A stretch of 64,000 nt of DNA from Izemoplasma sp964435595 (GTDB lineage: Bacteria; Bacillota_I; Bacilli_A; Izemoplasmatales; Izemoplasmataceae): positions 44,108 through 108,107 of the forward strand of contig CAYSZV010000002.1 of assembly GCA_964435595.1 (NCBI GenBank), read 5' to 3'. Shown in pieces: positions 8,944 to 16,690 of the stretch. The translations under genes and the position numbers were made by a program. The notes under the pieces are model-generated. The model was given only the letters and a program-made list of their open reading frames with translations, searched no databases and was not told the origin of the DNA. Positions within the stretch are counted from its first letter, which is position 1, and every line of letters starts with the position of its first letter.

Positions 8944-10011
8944 TTAAACGTTTGATTTGATTTCTTTTACTGTATCCCAGTTTAACGTCTCAAGGATTTT
9001 GACTAAGATTTTTTTCACTTCAGCATGATCATCTTTATGTATCATTGAAGTACTTGAATGAATATATCGAGCAGGCATACCAATTGTAGCTGCTAATACA
9101 CCATCACCATGAAGTTGGATTCTAGCTGCATCTGTTCCACCCATTGACTTGTAATACTGATATTTTATATCATTTTCTTCAGCTAAACCAAGTATATACT
9201 TTTTCATTCCTTGATGCATGATAGCACTAGGATCAACAAAACGAACCATAAATCCTTTTCCTAAGCTCCCTGAAACATCATCACCACCAAATGTATCTTG
9301 ACAAGGACTACAATCTACAGCAAGAAATATATCAGGATTAATTAGCCCAGCTGCAGTTTGTGCACCACGAAGTCCTACTTCTTCTTGAACCGTTGCACCT
9401 ACATATAATTCTACATCAAGTTTTCCTTTTTTGATATCTCTGGCAATTTCTAATGCCATACCGCATCCAAATCGATTGTCCCATGCCTTAGAGATGAATT
9501 TTTTTCCATCTTTTGTCACTGTAAAATCATTTCTAGCAATCACTTGTTGTCCAATTTTTACACCTAATTTTTCAGCATGTTCTTTGTCATCTGCACCAAT
9601 GTCAATTTTTAAATCTTTATATTCTATTTTTTTGGGAGCATCGTTTGATCCTCTTGTTAAATGAGGAGGTTTCGAAGCACTTACTCCAGGAATCTTTTCT
9701 AAATCATCTGTTAAGATATCAAAATGTTGAGCTAAAAACACATCCCCATTCATTCCACCTAAATTGGTAATACTAATCAATCCACTTTTCTCAATACCAG
9801 TAACGATTCCACCAACTTCATCCATATGACCAGCGATCATTACTTTTGGACCTGTACTACCTTTATTAATAACACCAAAAATACTTCCAAGCTTATCTTC
9901 AATAATTTCATCTACATAAGGTGTTAAATTTTCTCTCATATAGTTTCTTATTGGTTTTTCGAAACTCGGTGCACCAGGTAAATCTACCAAATCTCTATAC
10001 AGTTTTTCCAT
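8944..10011 (-). CDS. M42-family glutamyl/leucyl aminopeptidase
   Basis: A 355-residue dimetal aminopeptidase that trims N-terminal residues from peptides in the cytoplasm. The metal ligands are in place: HMDEVGG (about residue 66), DNRFGCG, the catalytic pair QEEVG, AVDCSP and the C-terminal histidine in the HSSTSMIHKDD region. ATG 10011 is chosen over the GTG one codon upstream because its A is shared with the TGA of trmB (TGATG), a coupled start. M42 proteins form large dodecameric shells, so the enzyme probably handles proteasome- or Clp-type products. Confidence 0.92.
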   Translation of the reverse strand: MEKLYRDLVDLPGAPSFEKPIRNYMRENLTPYVDEIIEDKLGSIFGVINKGSTGPKVMIAGHMDEVGGIVTGIEKSGLISITNLGGMNGDVFLAQHFDILTDDLEKIPGVSASKPPHLTRGSNDAPKKIEYKDLKIDIGADDKEHAEKLGVKIGQQVIARNDFTVTKDGKKFISKAWDNRFGCGMALEIARDIKKGKLDVELYVGATVQEEVGLRGAQTAAGLINPDIFLAVDCSPCQDTFGGDDVSGSLGKGFMVRFVDPSAIMHQGMKKYILGLAEENDIKYQYYKSMGGTDAARIQLHGDGVLAATIGMPARYIHSSTSMIHKDDHAEVKKILVKILETLNWDTVKEIKSNV

Positions 10012-10658
10012 CACTTTTTCTCCTTGTAAATCGCAGTTAATTTGAAGATTTTGTTTCCTCTCTTAGAATATTTTTCTTCAAACTCTGTCATTATATTACA
10101 ATTAACATCAGAATTATGCAAGTCTCTTGTTATAGTTGTTAACTCCATATCATAAAACATGATTTCTTCTAATGAATAATCAAACATAAATTTATTATCA
10201 GTTTTCATATGAACTTCACCATTTACAGTTAGCAAATCTTCATAAATTTTCAAAAATCGTCTGTTGGTTAATCTTCGTTTCGCATGACGTTCTTTTGGCC
10301 ATGGATCGGGGAAATTCAAATATACTCTTTCTACAGTGTGATCTTTTAATATAATTGGGATAGCACCCGCATCAACACGAATCAACTTCAAGTTTGGAAG
10401 TGGCTCATCAATCGCTTTTTCTAATGCACGAACGATAACACTATCAAATTTCTCAATACCAATAAAATTAACATCAGGATTTTCTTTTGCTAATGTGTGA
10501 ATAAAACGCCCTTTTCCAATTCCAATCTCGATATGAATTGGTTGATCCTTTTCAAACATATCCTCATAAAATAACTTTTCATTATCTTGTTTGTCGATCA
10601 CAAGATGAGGATGCTTTTCAATTAAATCTCTTGCTCCTTCAATATATTTCAGTCTCAT
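10011..10658 (-). CDS. trmB: tRNA (guanine-46-N7)-methyltransferase
   Basis: A 215-residue SAM-dependent Rossmann methyltransferase that makes m7G46 in the tRNA variable loop. The SAM motif EIGIGKGRFIHTLA and the family signature FPDPWPKERHAKRRLT are both present, and the GDW-like end region TEFEEKYSKRGNKIFKL matches TrmB. The gene starts after AAGGGTG and ends inside the start of the M42 gene. Confidence 0.96.
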   Translation of the reverse strand: MRLKYIEGARDLIEKHPHLVIDKQDNEKLFYEDMFEKDQPIHIEIGIGKGRFIHTLAKENPDVNFIGIEKFDSVIVRALEKAIDEPLPNLKLIRVDAGAIPIILKDHTVERVYLNFPDPWPKERHAKRRLTNRRFLKIYEDLLTVNGEVHMKTDNKFMFDYSLEEIMFYDMELTTITRDLHNSDVNCNIMTEFEEKYSKRGNKIFKLTAIYKEKK

Positions 10659-10742
10659 ACAATCACCCTTTTCTTTTTTTATGAATTGCGTATTTCCGAA
10701 AATAAAAAGCAGTCTTAATTTATCGCATGAATATTACTGTAT

Positions 10743-10883
10743 TCAAGCGTAACAATTAAGTCTACCCATAGTTTTATTAGCTTTATTAAGTTGTGACAGG
10801 ATTTTCTCAACAAAAAGAAGATTTTTACAAACACCTACATTATTATTCTTCCCAGTTTTCACTTTAAAATCCAGTACCTGCAT
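10743..10883 (-). CDS. Possible small protein (46 aa)
   Basis: A 46-codon frame lies in the 315-base gap between pepV and trmB. It begins MQVLDFKVKTGKNNNVGV and ends with TGA. AGGTGA sits seven bases before its ATG, and a consensus-like promoter is 44 bases upstream. It is basic and has two cysteines. I recognise no family. The good ribosome site and promoter argue for expression, but length and lack of a known relative keep the call weak. Confidence 0.4.
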   Translation of the reverse strand: MQVLDFKVKTGKNNNVGVCKNLLFVEKILSQLNKANKTMGRLNCYA

Positions 10884-10902
10884 AAATGTCACCTCATAAG
10901 AA

Positions 10903-10963
10903 AAGCCCTATTTGTTTCGTTGTTATATTATATCATAATACAACATTATTCACAATAGGACTT
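10903..10963 (-). repeat. Long imperfect inverted repeat after pepV
   Basis: AAGTCCTATT and AATAGGGCTT (minus strand) pair over ten bases with one G-U pair. Between them GTTGT and ACAAC give a second inner stem. TTTTCTT follows on the minus strand. It could be the pepV terminator, or a hairpin enclosing the promoter of the small frame at 10743-10883. Confidence 0.55.
10927..10955 (-). promoter_or_regulatory. Promoter-like sequence upstream of the 46-aa frame
   Basis: TTGTGA (10950-10955) and TATAAT (10927-10932) are 17 bases apart on the minus strand. It could serve the small frame at 10743-10883 and trmB beyond it. Confidence 0.55.
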
Positions 10964-10973
10964 CTTTGATTTT

Positions 10974-12326
10974 TTACTTACTTAATTGATATATTGCTTC
11001 CATATAAATTGCTGTAGCTGTTAATAAATCTTCAATATATATATGTTCATCTACTTGATGTGCTACATCTTTTCTTCCAGGCATTGATAATCCAAATGCA
11101 ACTGCTTTTTCCATAGCTCTTGCATATGTACCCCCACCAATTGTTAATAATGGTGTTTCTACATCACCAGTATATTTGATATACGCTTGATGAAGTGTTT
11201 GTACCAACTCATCCTCTTTATCAACATAGTGAACCACAGAATCATTCAATACTTTATGTTTAAAATGATACTTTTTTGCAGATGCTGCAATTGATAACAA
11301 CGCACTATCTTTGTCCCATCCTTTTGGATAACGACAGTTTACACCAATTTTAAACTCATCAATCTCATAATCAAACACACCAGCATTCACAGTCAAATCT
11401 TTCATTTCAGGATCACTATAATCAATATACAGTTTTTCTCCTAAATGATCAAATGTTAAATAGTCACAAATATATTTAATAAAATCATTCTCGATATGCT
11501 CATTTAAAAACTCAGCCAAAATGAATGCTGCATTGATTCCTAAATGAGGTTGCATCGCATGAGCGCTTTTACCATATACTTTGTAAACACCATCAGATAC
11601 TTCACCTTTTAGTCCATTATATTCAATATGATTTTTAAATTGTTGTTCAAGATCGACATTTAATGTGCATTCTGCATATTCAGGAACAATATTCAAACGC
11701 TCTCCTGATTTAAATGTTTTTAAAGCAGTATCATTTGTCTTCCCTTTGATTTCAAAGCTTAAGATACCCTTTTCTCCATATATCAACGGAAAACTCGCGT
11801 CAGGTGCAAATCCAATCGAAGGCATTTGTTCTGTTTGGAAATATTCTTTGATTCCTCTCCAACCAGTTTCTTCATCAGTACCTAGAATGATACGAACTCT
11901 TTTCTTAGGTTTAAATCCTGATTCTTTTAATAATTTCAATGCGAAATATGATGCCATTGTCGGACCTTTATCATCTGATGATCCACGGGCAAATATTTTT
12001 CCATCTCGAACGGTTGGTTCAAAAGGATGATTTGTCCATTTGGCAACATCACCTGTAGGAACAACATCTAAATGACATAAGACTCCTACAATCTCTTTTC
12101 CTCTACCATATTCAATATGGGCTGCATAATTATTAATGTTTTTGGTTACAAATCCATCTTCTTTTGCTAAATCTAGCATATAATTTAGAGCATTGTTAAT
12201 TTCAACTCCAAATGGTGTTTCTGAATTTTGATCAAAATTATCTAAGACACTTGGAAATTTCAATAATTCAATTGTCTTATTTATAATTACTTCTTTTTGT
12301 TCTTCTACTAACTTTTTAAAGTCCAT
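10974..12326 (-). CDS. pepV: Dipeptidase PepV (M20 family)
   Basis: A 450-residue zinc dipeptidase that cleaves Xaa-dipeptides in the cytoplasm. Zinc-ligand segments are visible: GVLCHLDVVPTGD, RGSSDDKGP, GTDEETGWRG and the C-terminal TIGGGTYAR. The insert lid domain lies at about residues 190-310. The ATG at 12326 (MDFKKLVEEQ) follows GGTGG; the longer reading has no ribosome site. It stands alone, with its own promoter at 12348-12376. Confidence 0.93.
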   Translation of the reverse strand: MDFKKLVEEQKEVIINKTIELLKFPSVLDNFDQNSETPFGVEINNALNYMLDLAKEDGFVTKNINNYAAHIEYGRGKEIVGVLCHLDVVPTGDVAKWTNHPFEPTVRDGKIFARGSSDDKGPTMASYFALKLLKESGFKPKKRVRIILGTDEETGWRGIKEYFQTEQMPSIGFAPDASFPLIYGEKGILSFEIKGKTNDTALKTFKSGERLNIVPEYAECTLNVDLEQQFKNHIEYNGLKGEVSDGVYKVYGKSAHAMQPHLGINAAFILAEFLNEHIENDFIKYICDYLTFDHLGEKLYIDYSDPEMKDLTVNAGVFDYEIDEFKIGVNCRYPKGWDKDSALLSIAASAKKYHFKHKVLNDSVVHYVDKEDELVQTLHQAYIKYTGDVETPLLTIGGGTYARAMEKAVAFGLSMPGRKDVAHQVDEHIYIEDLLTATAIYMEAIYQLSK

Positions 12327-12347
12327 AATACCACCTACCAAAGTAGA

Positions 12348-12376
12348 TAGTAGCATTATTCAAGTAAAAAATCAAC
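12348..12376 (-). promoter_or_regulatory. Promoter of pepV
   Basis: TTGATT (12371-12376) and TACTAT (12348-12353) are 17 bases apart on the minus strand, 22 bases before the pepV start. Confidence 0.6.
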
Positions 12377-12460
12377 AACAATGAAAGGTATTATAACATT
12401 CGCTATTTTGTGTCTCATATAGTATAATATTGCTCAAGAAGAATTTTTTTAACATAAGTC

Positions 12461-12490
12461 TTGACATATGAGCGTACACTCATATATTAT
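12461..12490 (+). promoter_or_regulatory. Promoter and ArsR/SmtB-type operator of the metal efflux operon
   Basis: TTGACA (-35) begins at 12461 and a TATTAT/TATATT -10 ends at about 12490. Between them lies the perfect inverted repeat ATATGAG-N6-CTCATAT (12466-12485). This has the TGAN-N6-NTCA layout of CzrA/SmtB operators, so a bound repressor would cover the promoter. Confidence 0.8.
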
Positions 12491-12517
12491 GTAGGGGTAC
12501 ATATTGAGGTGACTGTA

Positions 12518-14668
12518 ATGATTAAAAAAGTAATTATGAAAAACTTAATCTGTTCTGGTTGTGCTGGTAGAATCGAAAAAACACTAGCTTCGGAACTGTA
12601 TTATGTAAATAGCGCAAGTTTCAACTTTCCCAATCAAGTGATGTTATTAGACGTAACTGATGAATACAATGAGGAAGTTGCGATTCCAGAAATAAAAACA
12701 ATTGTCGACTCTATCGAAGACGGAGTCGAAACATATTCATACGATAAAAGACATTTGATGGAGACAAAAAAATCTGTCGACTCATATAAAACATTTTTTA
12801 TTGGACTAAGCATTTATGCTTTGGTTTATATCATTGGACTTTTTACAAAAACAGATTTATCACACACTGCAGTTGTAAATGATCCCCTTTTCATATGGTA
12901 TACACCACTATTTTTAATTGGGTATGGATTTATCGCATTTAAAATTTTCCATAAAACCCTCAAAGGGCTCAAACGAAAAGAGATTTTCAATGAAAACACA
13001 TTAATGTTCATTGCAACATTGGCTGCTGTCTTTTTAAGAAACTATTTTGAAGCATCACTGGTAATTATCTTCTATACTGTAGGGGAATACCTACAACATA
13101 GAGCTGTGCATAGAAGCAAACAAGAAGTTTCATCTCTAATGGATTTAAAAATCGAATATGCTAACATACTGGTTGATGGAAACGTCATCATCACTGATCC
13201 ATTAAGCATTAAAAAAGGTGATGTCATCATAGTTAAAAATGGTGAAAAAATTCCTGTTGATGGCGAAATCATCAATGGGACCACTTCTCTTAATACTAGT
13301 GCTTTAACAGGTGAATCTAAATTGTCTGTTGTTAAAATCGGAGATTACGTATTAAGTGGTAATATTAATGTAGGTAACGTGATTGAAATGACAGCTAAAA
13401 AGGAATACACCGAATCAACATTAGCTAAAATCATAGATCTAATTGAGAATAGTACAAATAATCGTTCAAGAACAGAAAACTTTATTACTTCATTTGCGAA
13501 GTACTATACGCCCGCAGTTACCATTGGCGCAATTTTACTTGTTCTCTTAAAAACAGTATTTGATCCAAACTTTGAGTTTATCTGGTCTTATTTCCAAGGT
13601 GCAGATTTCCAAAGTTATGTGTATGATGCGGCAACATTTTTAGTAATCAGTTGTCCCTGTGCACTAGTGCTTAGTATTCCACTTTCATATTTTGCAGGAA
13701 TCGGTGCTGCAGCCAAACAAGGTATTTTATTCAAAGGTTCTTCATATATTCATGGAATGACTCACGTAGACACCATCGGAATAGATAAGACTGGAACATT
13801 AACACATGGTAATTTCAAAGTAGATTCTTTTACTAACAAAGAAACATTAAAAATAGCAGCAAGTATCGAACGATTTAGTAATCATCCTATTGCAAAAAGT
13901 ATTGTTGATTTTTATAAGGGTGAGTATTACGATTATCGAGAAGTGGAAGAAATTCCAGGATACGGGCTAGTCGTTCAAACTGAACATGGTAAAATACTAG
14001 CTGGTAACAGAAAATTGATGAACAAACATAAAATACGTGTTACAGATAAAAAAATCATGGTTGGAAGCAATGTTTTCATTTCAAAAAATGGGAAATATAT
14101 TGGCCACGTAATTGTAAAAGACACATTAAAAACATCTTCGATGAATACAATAAGAAGATTAGCTAGAAAATATAATATCACAATGCTTACTGGAGACAAT
14201 CAAGCAATGGCGAAAGAAGTTTCATACAGTCTTGGAAACATTGATTATCGAAGTGATTTACTACCTGAACAGAAAATCGAAGCATTCAATGAAATCGAAT
14301 CTAAAGGTTTAAAAATGTATGTTGGAGACGGAATCAATGATGCTCCATTGCTGAAAAATGCTGATATTGGTGTTGCAATGGGTAATGGTAGTGAGCTTGC
14401 AATTGATGTTGCTGATGTAATCATCATGGGTGATGACATTAATTTACTTGAAAAAGCGTTCCGAGTTGCAAGTAAAACGAAACGTATTGTAATAGAAAAT
14501 ATCGTTTTAAGTTTGACTGTTAAGTTTCTTTTCTTAACATTTGCAGGATTTGGTATGAGTAGTATGTTAACTGCCATATTCGCAGATGTTGGAATTACTT
14601 TAATCGCAGTTTTAAACACATTTAGATTAATTTATAATAAGGAGAAAAAACATGGAAGATCAAGTTAA
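12518..14668 (+). CDS. cadA: P1B-type Zn/Cd-exporting ATPase
   Basis: A 716-residue heavy-metal pump. The N-terminal HMA domain has a CSGC metal-binding pair (residues 12-15). About eight helices carry the transport CPC motif (about 379-381). Further P-type motifs are LTGES, DKTGTLTHGN, SNHPIAKS and GDGINDAPLL. A lysine in helix 7 and ADVGITL in helix 8 mark the Zn/Cd/Pb subgroup (P1B-2), not copper. ATG 12518 follows GAGGTGA; the longer TTG reading begins inside the -35 box. The last 17 bases overlap the sensor gene. Confidence 0.93.
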   Translation: MIKKVIMKNLICSGCAGRIEKTLASELYYVNSASFNFPNQVMLLDVTDEYNEEVAIPEIKTIVDSIEDGVETYSYDKRHLMETKKSVDSYKTFFIGLSIYALVYIIGLFTKTDLSHTAVVNDPLFIWYTPLFLIGYGFIAFKIFHKTLKGLKRKEIFNENTLMFIATLAAVFLRNYFEASLVIIFYTVGEYLQHRAVHRSKQEVSSLMDLKIEYANILVDGNVIITDPLSIKKGDVIIVKNGEKIPVDGEIINGTTSLNTSALTGESKLSVVKIGDYVLSGNINVGNVIEMTAKKEYTESTLAKIIDLIENSTNNRSRTENFITSFAKYYTPAVTIGAILLVLLKTVFDPNFEFIWSYFQGADFQSYVYDAATFLVISCPCALVLSIPLSYFAGIGAAAKQGILFKGSSYIHGMTHVDTIGIDKTGTLTHGNFKVDSFTNKETLKIAASIERFSNHPIAKSIVDFYKGEYYDYREVEEIPGYGLVVQTEHGKILAGNRKLMNKHKIRVTDKKIMVGSNVFISKNGKYIGHVIVKDTLKTSSMNTIRRLARKYNITMLTGDNQAMAKEVSYSLGNIDYRSDLLPEQKIEAFNEIESKGLKMYVGDGINDAPLLKNADIGVAMGNGSELAIDVADVIIMGDDINLLEKAFRVASKTKRIVIENIVLSLTVKFLFLTFAGFGMSSMLTAIFADVGITLIAVLNTFRLIYNKEKKHGRSS

Positions 14669-14948
14669 AATAGATAATATTAAGGAAACAGTTAAATTGT
14701 TCAAAATCTTCAGCGACAACACAAGACTACGTATCATTGATTTACTTGTGTCAGGAGAATATTGTGTACAAGATATTTCAGATAATTTAGAAACTAGCCA
14801 ATCAGCAATTTCTCATCAACTAAAATTATTAAGAGATCTGAATGTGGTAAAAACAAGAAAACATGGAAAACAAGTATTCTACTCATTACAAGATAGTCAT
14901 ATCAAAGATATTTATCTGACTGGATACAATCACGCTAACGAATGTTAA
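14652..14948 (+). CDS. ArsR/SmtB-family zinc-responsive repressor
   Basis: A 98-residue winged-helix dimer repressor. The helix-turn-helix is TSQSAISHQLKLLRDLNVV. The C-terminal alpha-5 helix holds D-S-H followed by ten residues, then H-A-N-E: an exact D-x-H-x10-H-x2-E site as in the zinc sensors SmtB and CzrA. Only one cysteine (EYCVQD) is in the alpha-3 region, so a CadC-type soft-metal site is unlikely. It overlaps cadA and should control the operator at 12466-12485 by feedback. Confidence 0.92.
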   Translation: MEDQVKIDNIKETVKLFKIFSDNTRLRIIDLLVSGEYCVQDISDNLETSQSAISHQLKLLRDLNVVKTRKHGKQVFYSLQDSHIKDIYLTGYNHANEC

Positions 14949-14987
14949 AAAAAAAGCTGAAATTCAATTGAATTTCAGCTTTTTTTT
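14947..14987. terminator. Bidirectional terminator between the ArsR-family gene and rsgA
   Basis: GCTGAAATTC and GAATTTCAGC flank an AATT centre, forming a perfect palindrome at 14956-14979. Nine A precede it and eight T follow it, so it can end transcription from both sides. The rsgA stop codon lies inside the stem. Confidence 0.9.
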
Positions 14988-15967
14988 CGTTTGTTTTGTA
15001 ACCTAGCTCTTGCCAGTTCTCGCTGTGCATTATGTTTGTTCAATCGTAATGTATGTTGATAAGAATCAAACACTTCTTGATTGAGTTCTCCAGAGTCAAG
15101 TTCTTTTCTTACATTACATCCTGGTTCATTTGTGTGTGAACAATCTTGAAATTTACAGTATTGTGAAGCATTCATAATTTGCTCATAAGAAGATTCCAAA
15201 TCATCCACTACATAGGAATATACCATTCGTATTCCAGGAGTATCAATTACAAAGCCACCATTTGGAAGTGCAATCATCTCTCTATGTGACGTAGTGTGCC
15301 TACCTTGCGCATCGGATTCCCGAATTGTTTTTGTAGCAAACCACTCCTCATTTAGTAAATGATTTACAATTGTTGATTTCCCAACCCCACTACTTCCTAA
15401 AAAGACACCAGTTTTGTTGGTAACCAAATGATTGATTCGCTCGATACTATCTCGATCCTCAACCGATACTACCACGATAGAACTTTTCAAATCAATACTT
15501 CTGACTTTATCAATATATGAATCAATATTCTCGACTAAATCTGCCTTCGTTAAAACAATAATTGTTTCTGCATCCGACGTATAAGCCAATGATAAGAATC
15601 GTCTCAATTTTCTTAGGTTGAAGTCTTGATTCAAACTCATACAAACAAAGACAATATCAATGTTCGTTGCAAGCAATTGTTCTTCGCCAGTTTTCGACAC
15701 ACCAACCCTACTAAGACTAGAATACCTACTACATACTTTTTCTATAATCCCTGAATTATCATATTCACTTGGACGGAAGATAACATAATCACCCACAACA
15801 GGATAATCATTTTTTTGATAACTTAAATATTTAAATCTACCACTCACATTACAATAATACTGTTTCTCATTAACAATACAAACATATTGTGTTTTGTGAA
15901 CGGAAATTACTCTACCAAGCAAGAATGGTTCTTGGTATTTGCTATATTCGTCTTTAATTTTATTCAA
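14975..15967 (-). CDS. rsgA: Ribosome small-subunit biogenesis GTPase RsgA
   Basis: A 330-residue circularly permuted GTPase that checks late 30S assembly. The order is an OB-fold (1-70), G4 TKAD, G1 GSSGVGKST, G3 DTPG and a C-terminal zinc finger YCKFQDCSHTNEPGC. The start is TTG at 15967, well placed behind AAGGAG. A leader with a short peptide and a terminator lies upstream (16001-16172), so expression may be attenuated. It is not in an operon with recognisable partners. Confidence 0.95.
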   Translation of the reverse strand: MNKIKDEYSKYQEPFLLGRVISVHKTQYVCIVNEKQYYCNVSGRFKYLSYQKNDYPVVGDYVIFRPSEYDNSGIIEKVCSRYSSLSRVGVSKTGEEQLLATNIDIVFVCMSLNQDFNLRKLRRFLSLAYTSDAETIIVLTKADLVENIDSYIDKVRSIDLKSSIVVVSVEDRDSIERINHLVTNKTGVFLGSSGVGKSTIVNHLLNEEWFATKTIRESDAQGRHTTSHREMIALPNGGFVIDTPGIRMVYSYVVDDLESSYEQIMNASQYCKFQDCSHTNEPGCNVRKELDSGELNQEVFDSYQHTLRLNKHNAQRELARARLQNKRKKS

Positions 15968-16000
15968 TCTTTCTCTCCTTTTTTATTGATATTTTTGAGA

Positions 16001-16092
16001 TATACAATTGAATACAAAGCAAATAAAAAGTCCTACACAAGTAGGACTGTAACGTAGCCTTAGACTGTGTATGTGATGTATTCAATTGTATA
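16001..16092 (-). repeat. Perfect 16-base inverted repeat in the rsgA leader
   Basis: TATACAATTGAATACA (16001-16016) and its exact reverse complement (16077-16092) flank the hairpin at 16022-16048. In RNA the arms would form a 16-pair stem around the terminator. The upstream arm (in transcription) lies inside the leader peptide codons. Confidence 0.85.
16022..16048 (-). terminator. Intrinsic terminator in the rsgA leader
   Basis: AGTCCTAC and GTAGGACT form a perfect eight-base stem with a four-base loop, followed by TTTTTATTT on the minus strand. It lies 12 bases after the leader peptide stop and 55 bases before rsgA. Confidence 0.85.
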
Positions 16093-16110
16093 CGAGTTTA
16101 ATGTTCTCAT
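16060..16110 (-). CDS. Putative 16-residue leader peptide upstream of rsgA
   Basis: The frame reads MRTLNSYTIEYITYTV and stops with TAA. A GGAAGTGATG ribosome site lies just before the ATG. It is rich in Tyr and Thr (three Tyr, four Thr). It sits between a consensus promoter and a terminator, as leader peptides of attenuators do. No known leader family is recognised. Confidence 0.45.
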   Translation of the reverse strand: MRTLNSYTIEYITYTV

Positions 16111-16143
16111 AAGACATCACTTCCTTTCTAATAAGCTAGTTGT

Positions 16144-16172
16144 ATTATATAATATAGATTTCTAATTGTCAA
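16144..16172 (-). promoter_or_regulatory. Full-consensus promoter of the rsgA leader
   Basis: TTGACA (16167-16172) and TATAAT (16144-16149) are exactly 17 bases apart on the minus strand. This is the best promoter match in the window, so the leader RNA should be abundant. Confidence 0.88.
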
Positions 16173-16191
16173 AAAATTATTTAACTATACA

Positions 16192-16635
16192 TTAATAGAC
16201 TTTACCCTGTTCCACAGCTTCTTTTTCCTTCTTATCACCTATTCCAGCACCTATTGCAAGACCTATTGGAATACCTATACCTACAAATGCTGGATTGATT
16301 GAAACAAAAGCTCCACCTAACGCTACACCAATAGCTATTCCCATCCCAGTATGCTCTGCTCTTATTTGACCTTCAGCAGTGAATCCATATTTTTTTCTTA
16401 CCTCTTTTTGTAGTGATGTAAAAGATTTTCTATATTCTTTTGGTTTTAACGTTTCATCATGAACTAACTTATACAATAATTCATATGATTGAACCATTGG
16501 TACTCTCATTTCACTAAATTTTTCATCATCGAGTATATTTGATAAGTTTATAAAAATCTGAATTTTGTATTTTTTTTGTTTCTTTTCATCACATTCCTGC
16601 TTCAATAATTCTAATTTTTCTGAAATCTCATTCAT
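16192..16635 (-). CDS. Hypothetical protein with glycine-rich membrane hairpin (147 aa)
   Basis: The N-terminal 90 residues are charged and helical and may form a coiled coil. Residues about 95-135 are two glycine-rich hydrophobic stretches (GMGIAIGVALGGAFV and GIGIPIGLAIGAGIG) like a glycine-zipper membrane hairpin. The C-terminus is charged. No family is recognised. It is a single gene, with tyrS downstream behind a separate T-box. Confidence 0.65.
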   Translation of the reverse strand: MNEISEKLELLKQECDEKKQKKYKIQIFINLSNILDDEKFSEMRVPMVQSYELLYKLVHDETLKPKEYRKSFTSLQKEVRKKYGFTAEGQIRAEHTGMGIAIGVALGGAFVSINPAFVGIGIPIGLAIGAGIGDKKEKEAVEQGKVY

Positions 16636-16660
16636 AATATCACCTCAAATATAATTATAA

Positions 16661-16686
16661 CAAAAAAGTGTCCATATAGGACACTT
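16661..16686 (-). terminator. Intrinsic terminator of tyrS
   Basis: AAGTGTCC and GGACACTT form an eight-base stem with a five-base loop, followed by T on the minus strand, directly after tyrS. Confidence 0.82.
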
Positions 16687-16690
16687 CTTT

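Noticed and set aside
12461..12517. Longer start for the metal ATPase (TTG at 12461)
   Set aside because: It begins in the -35 box and runs through the operator; ATG 12518 has GAGGTGA before it.
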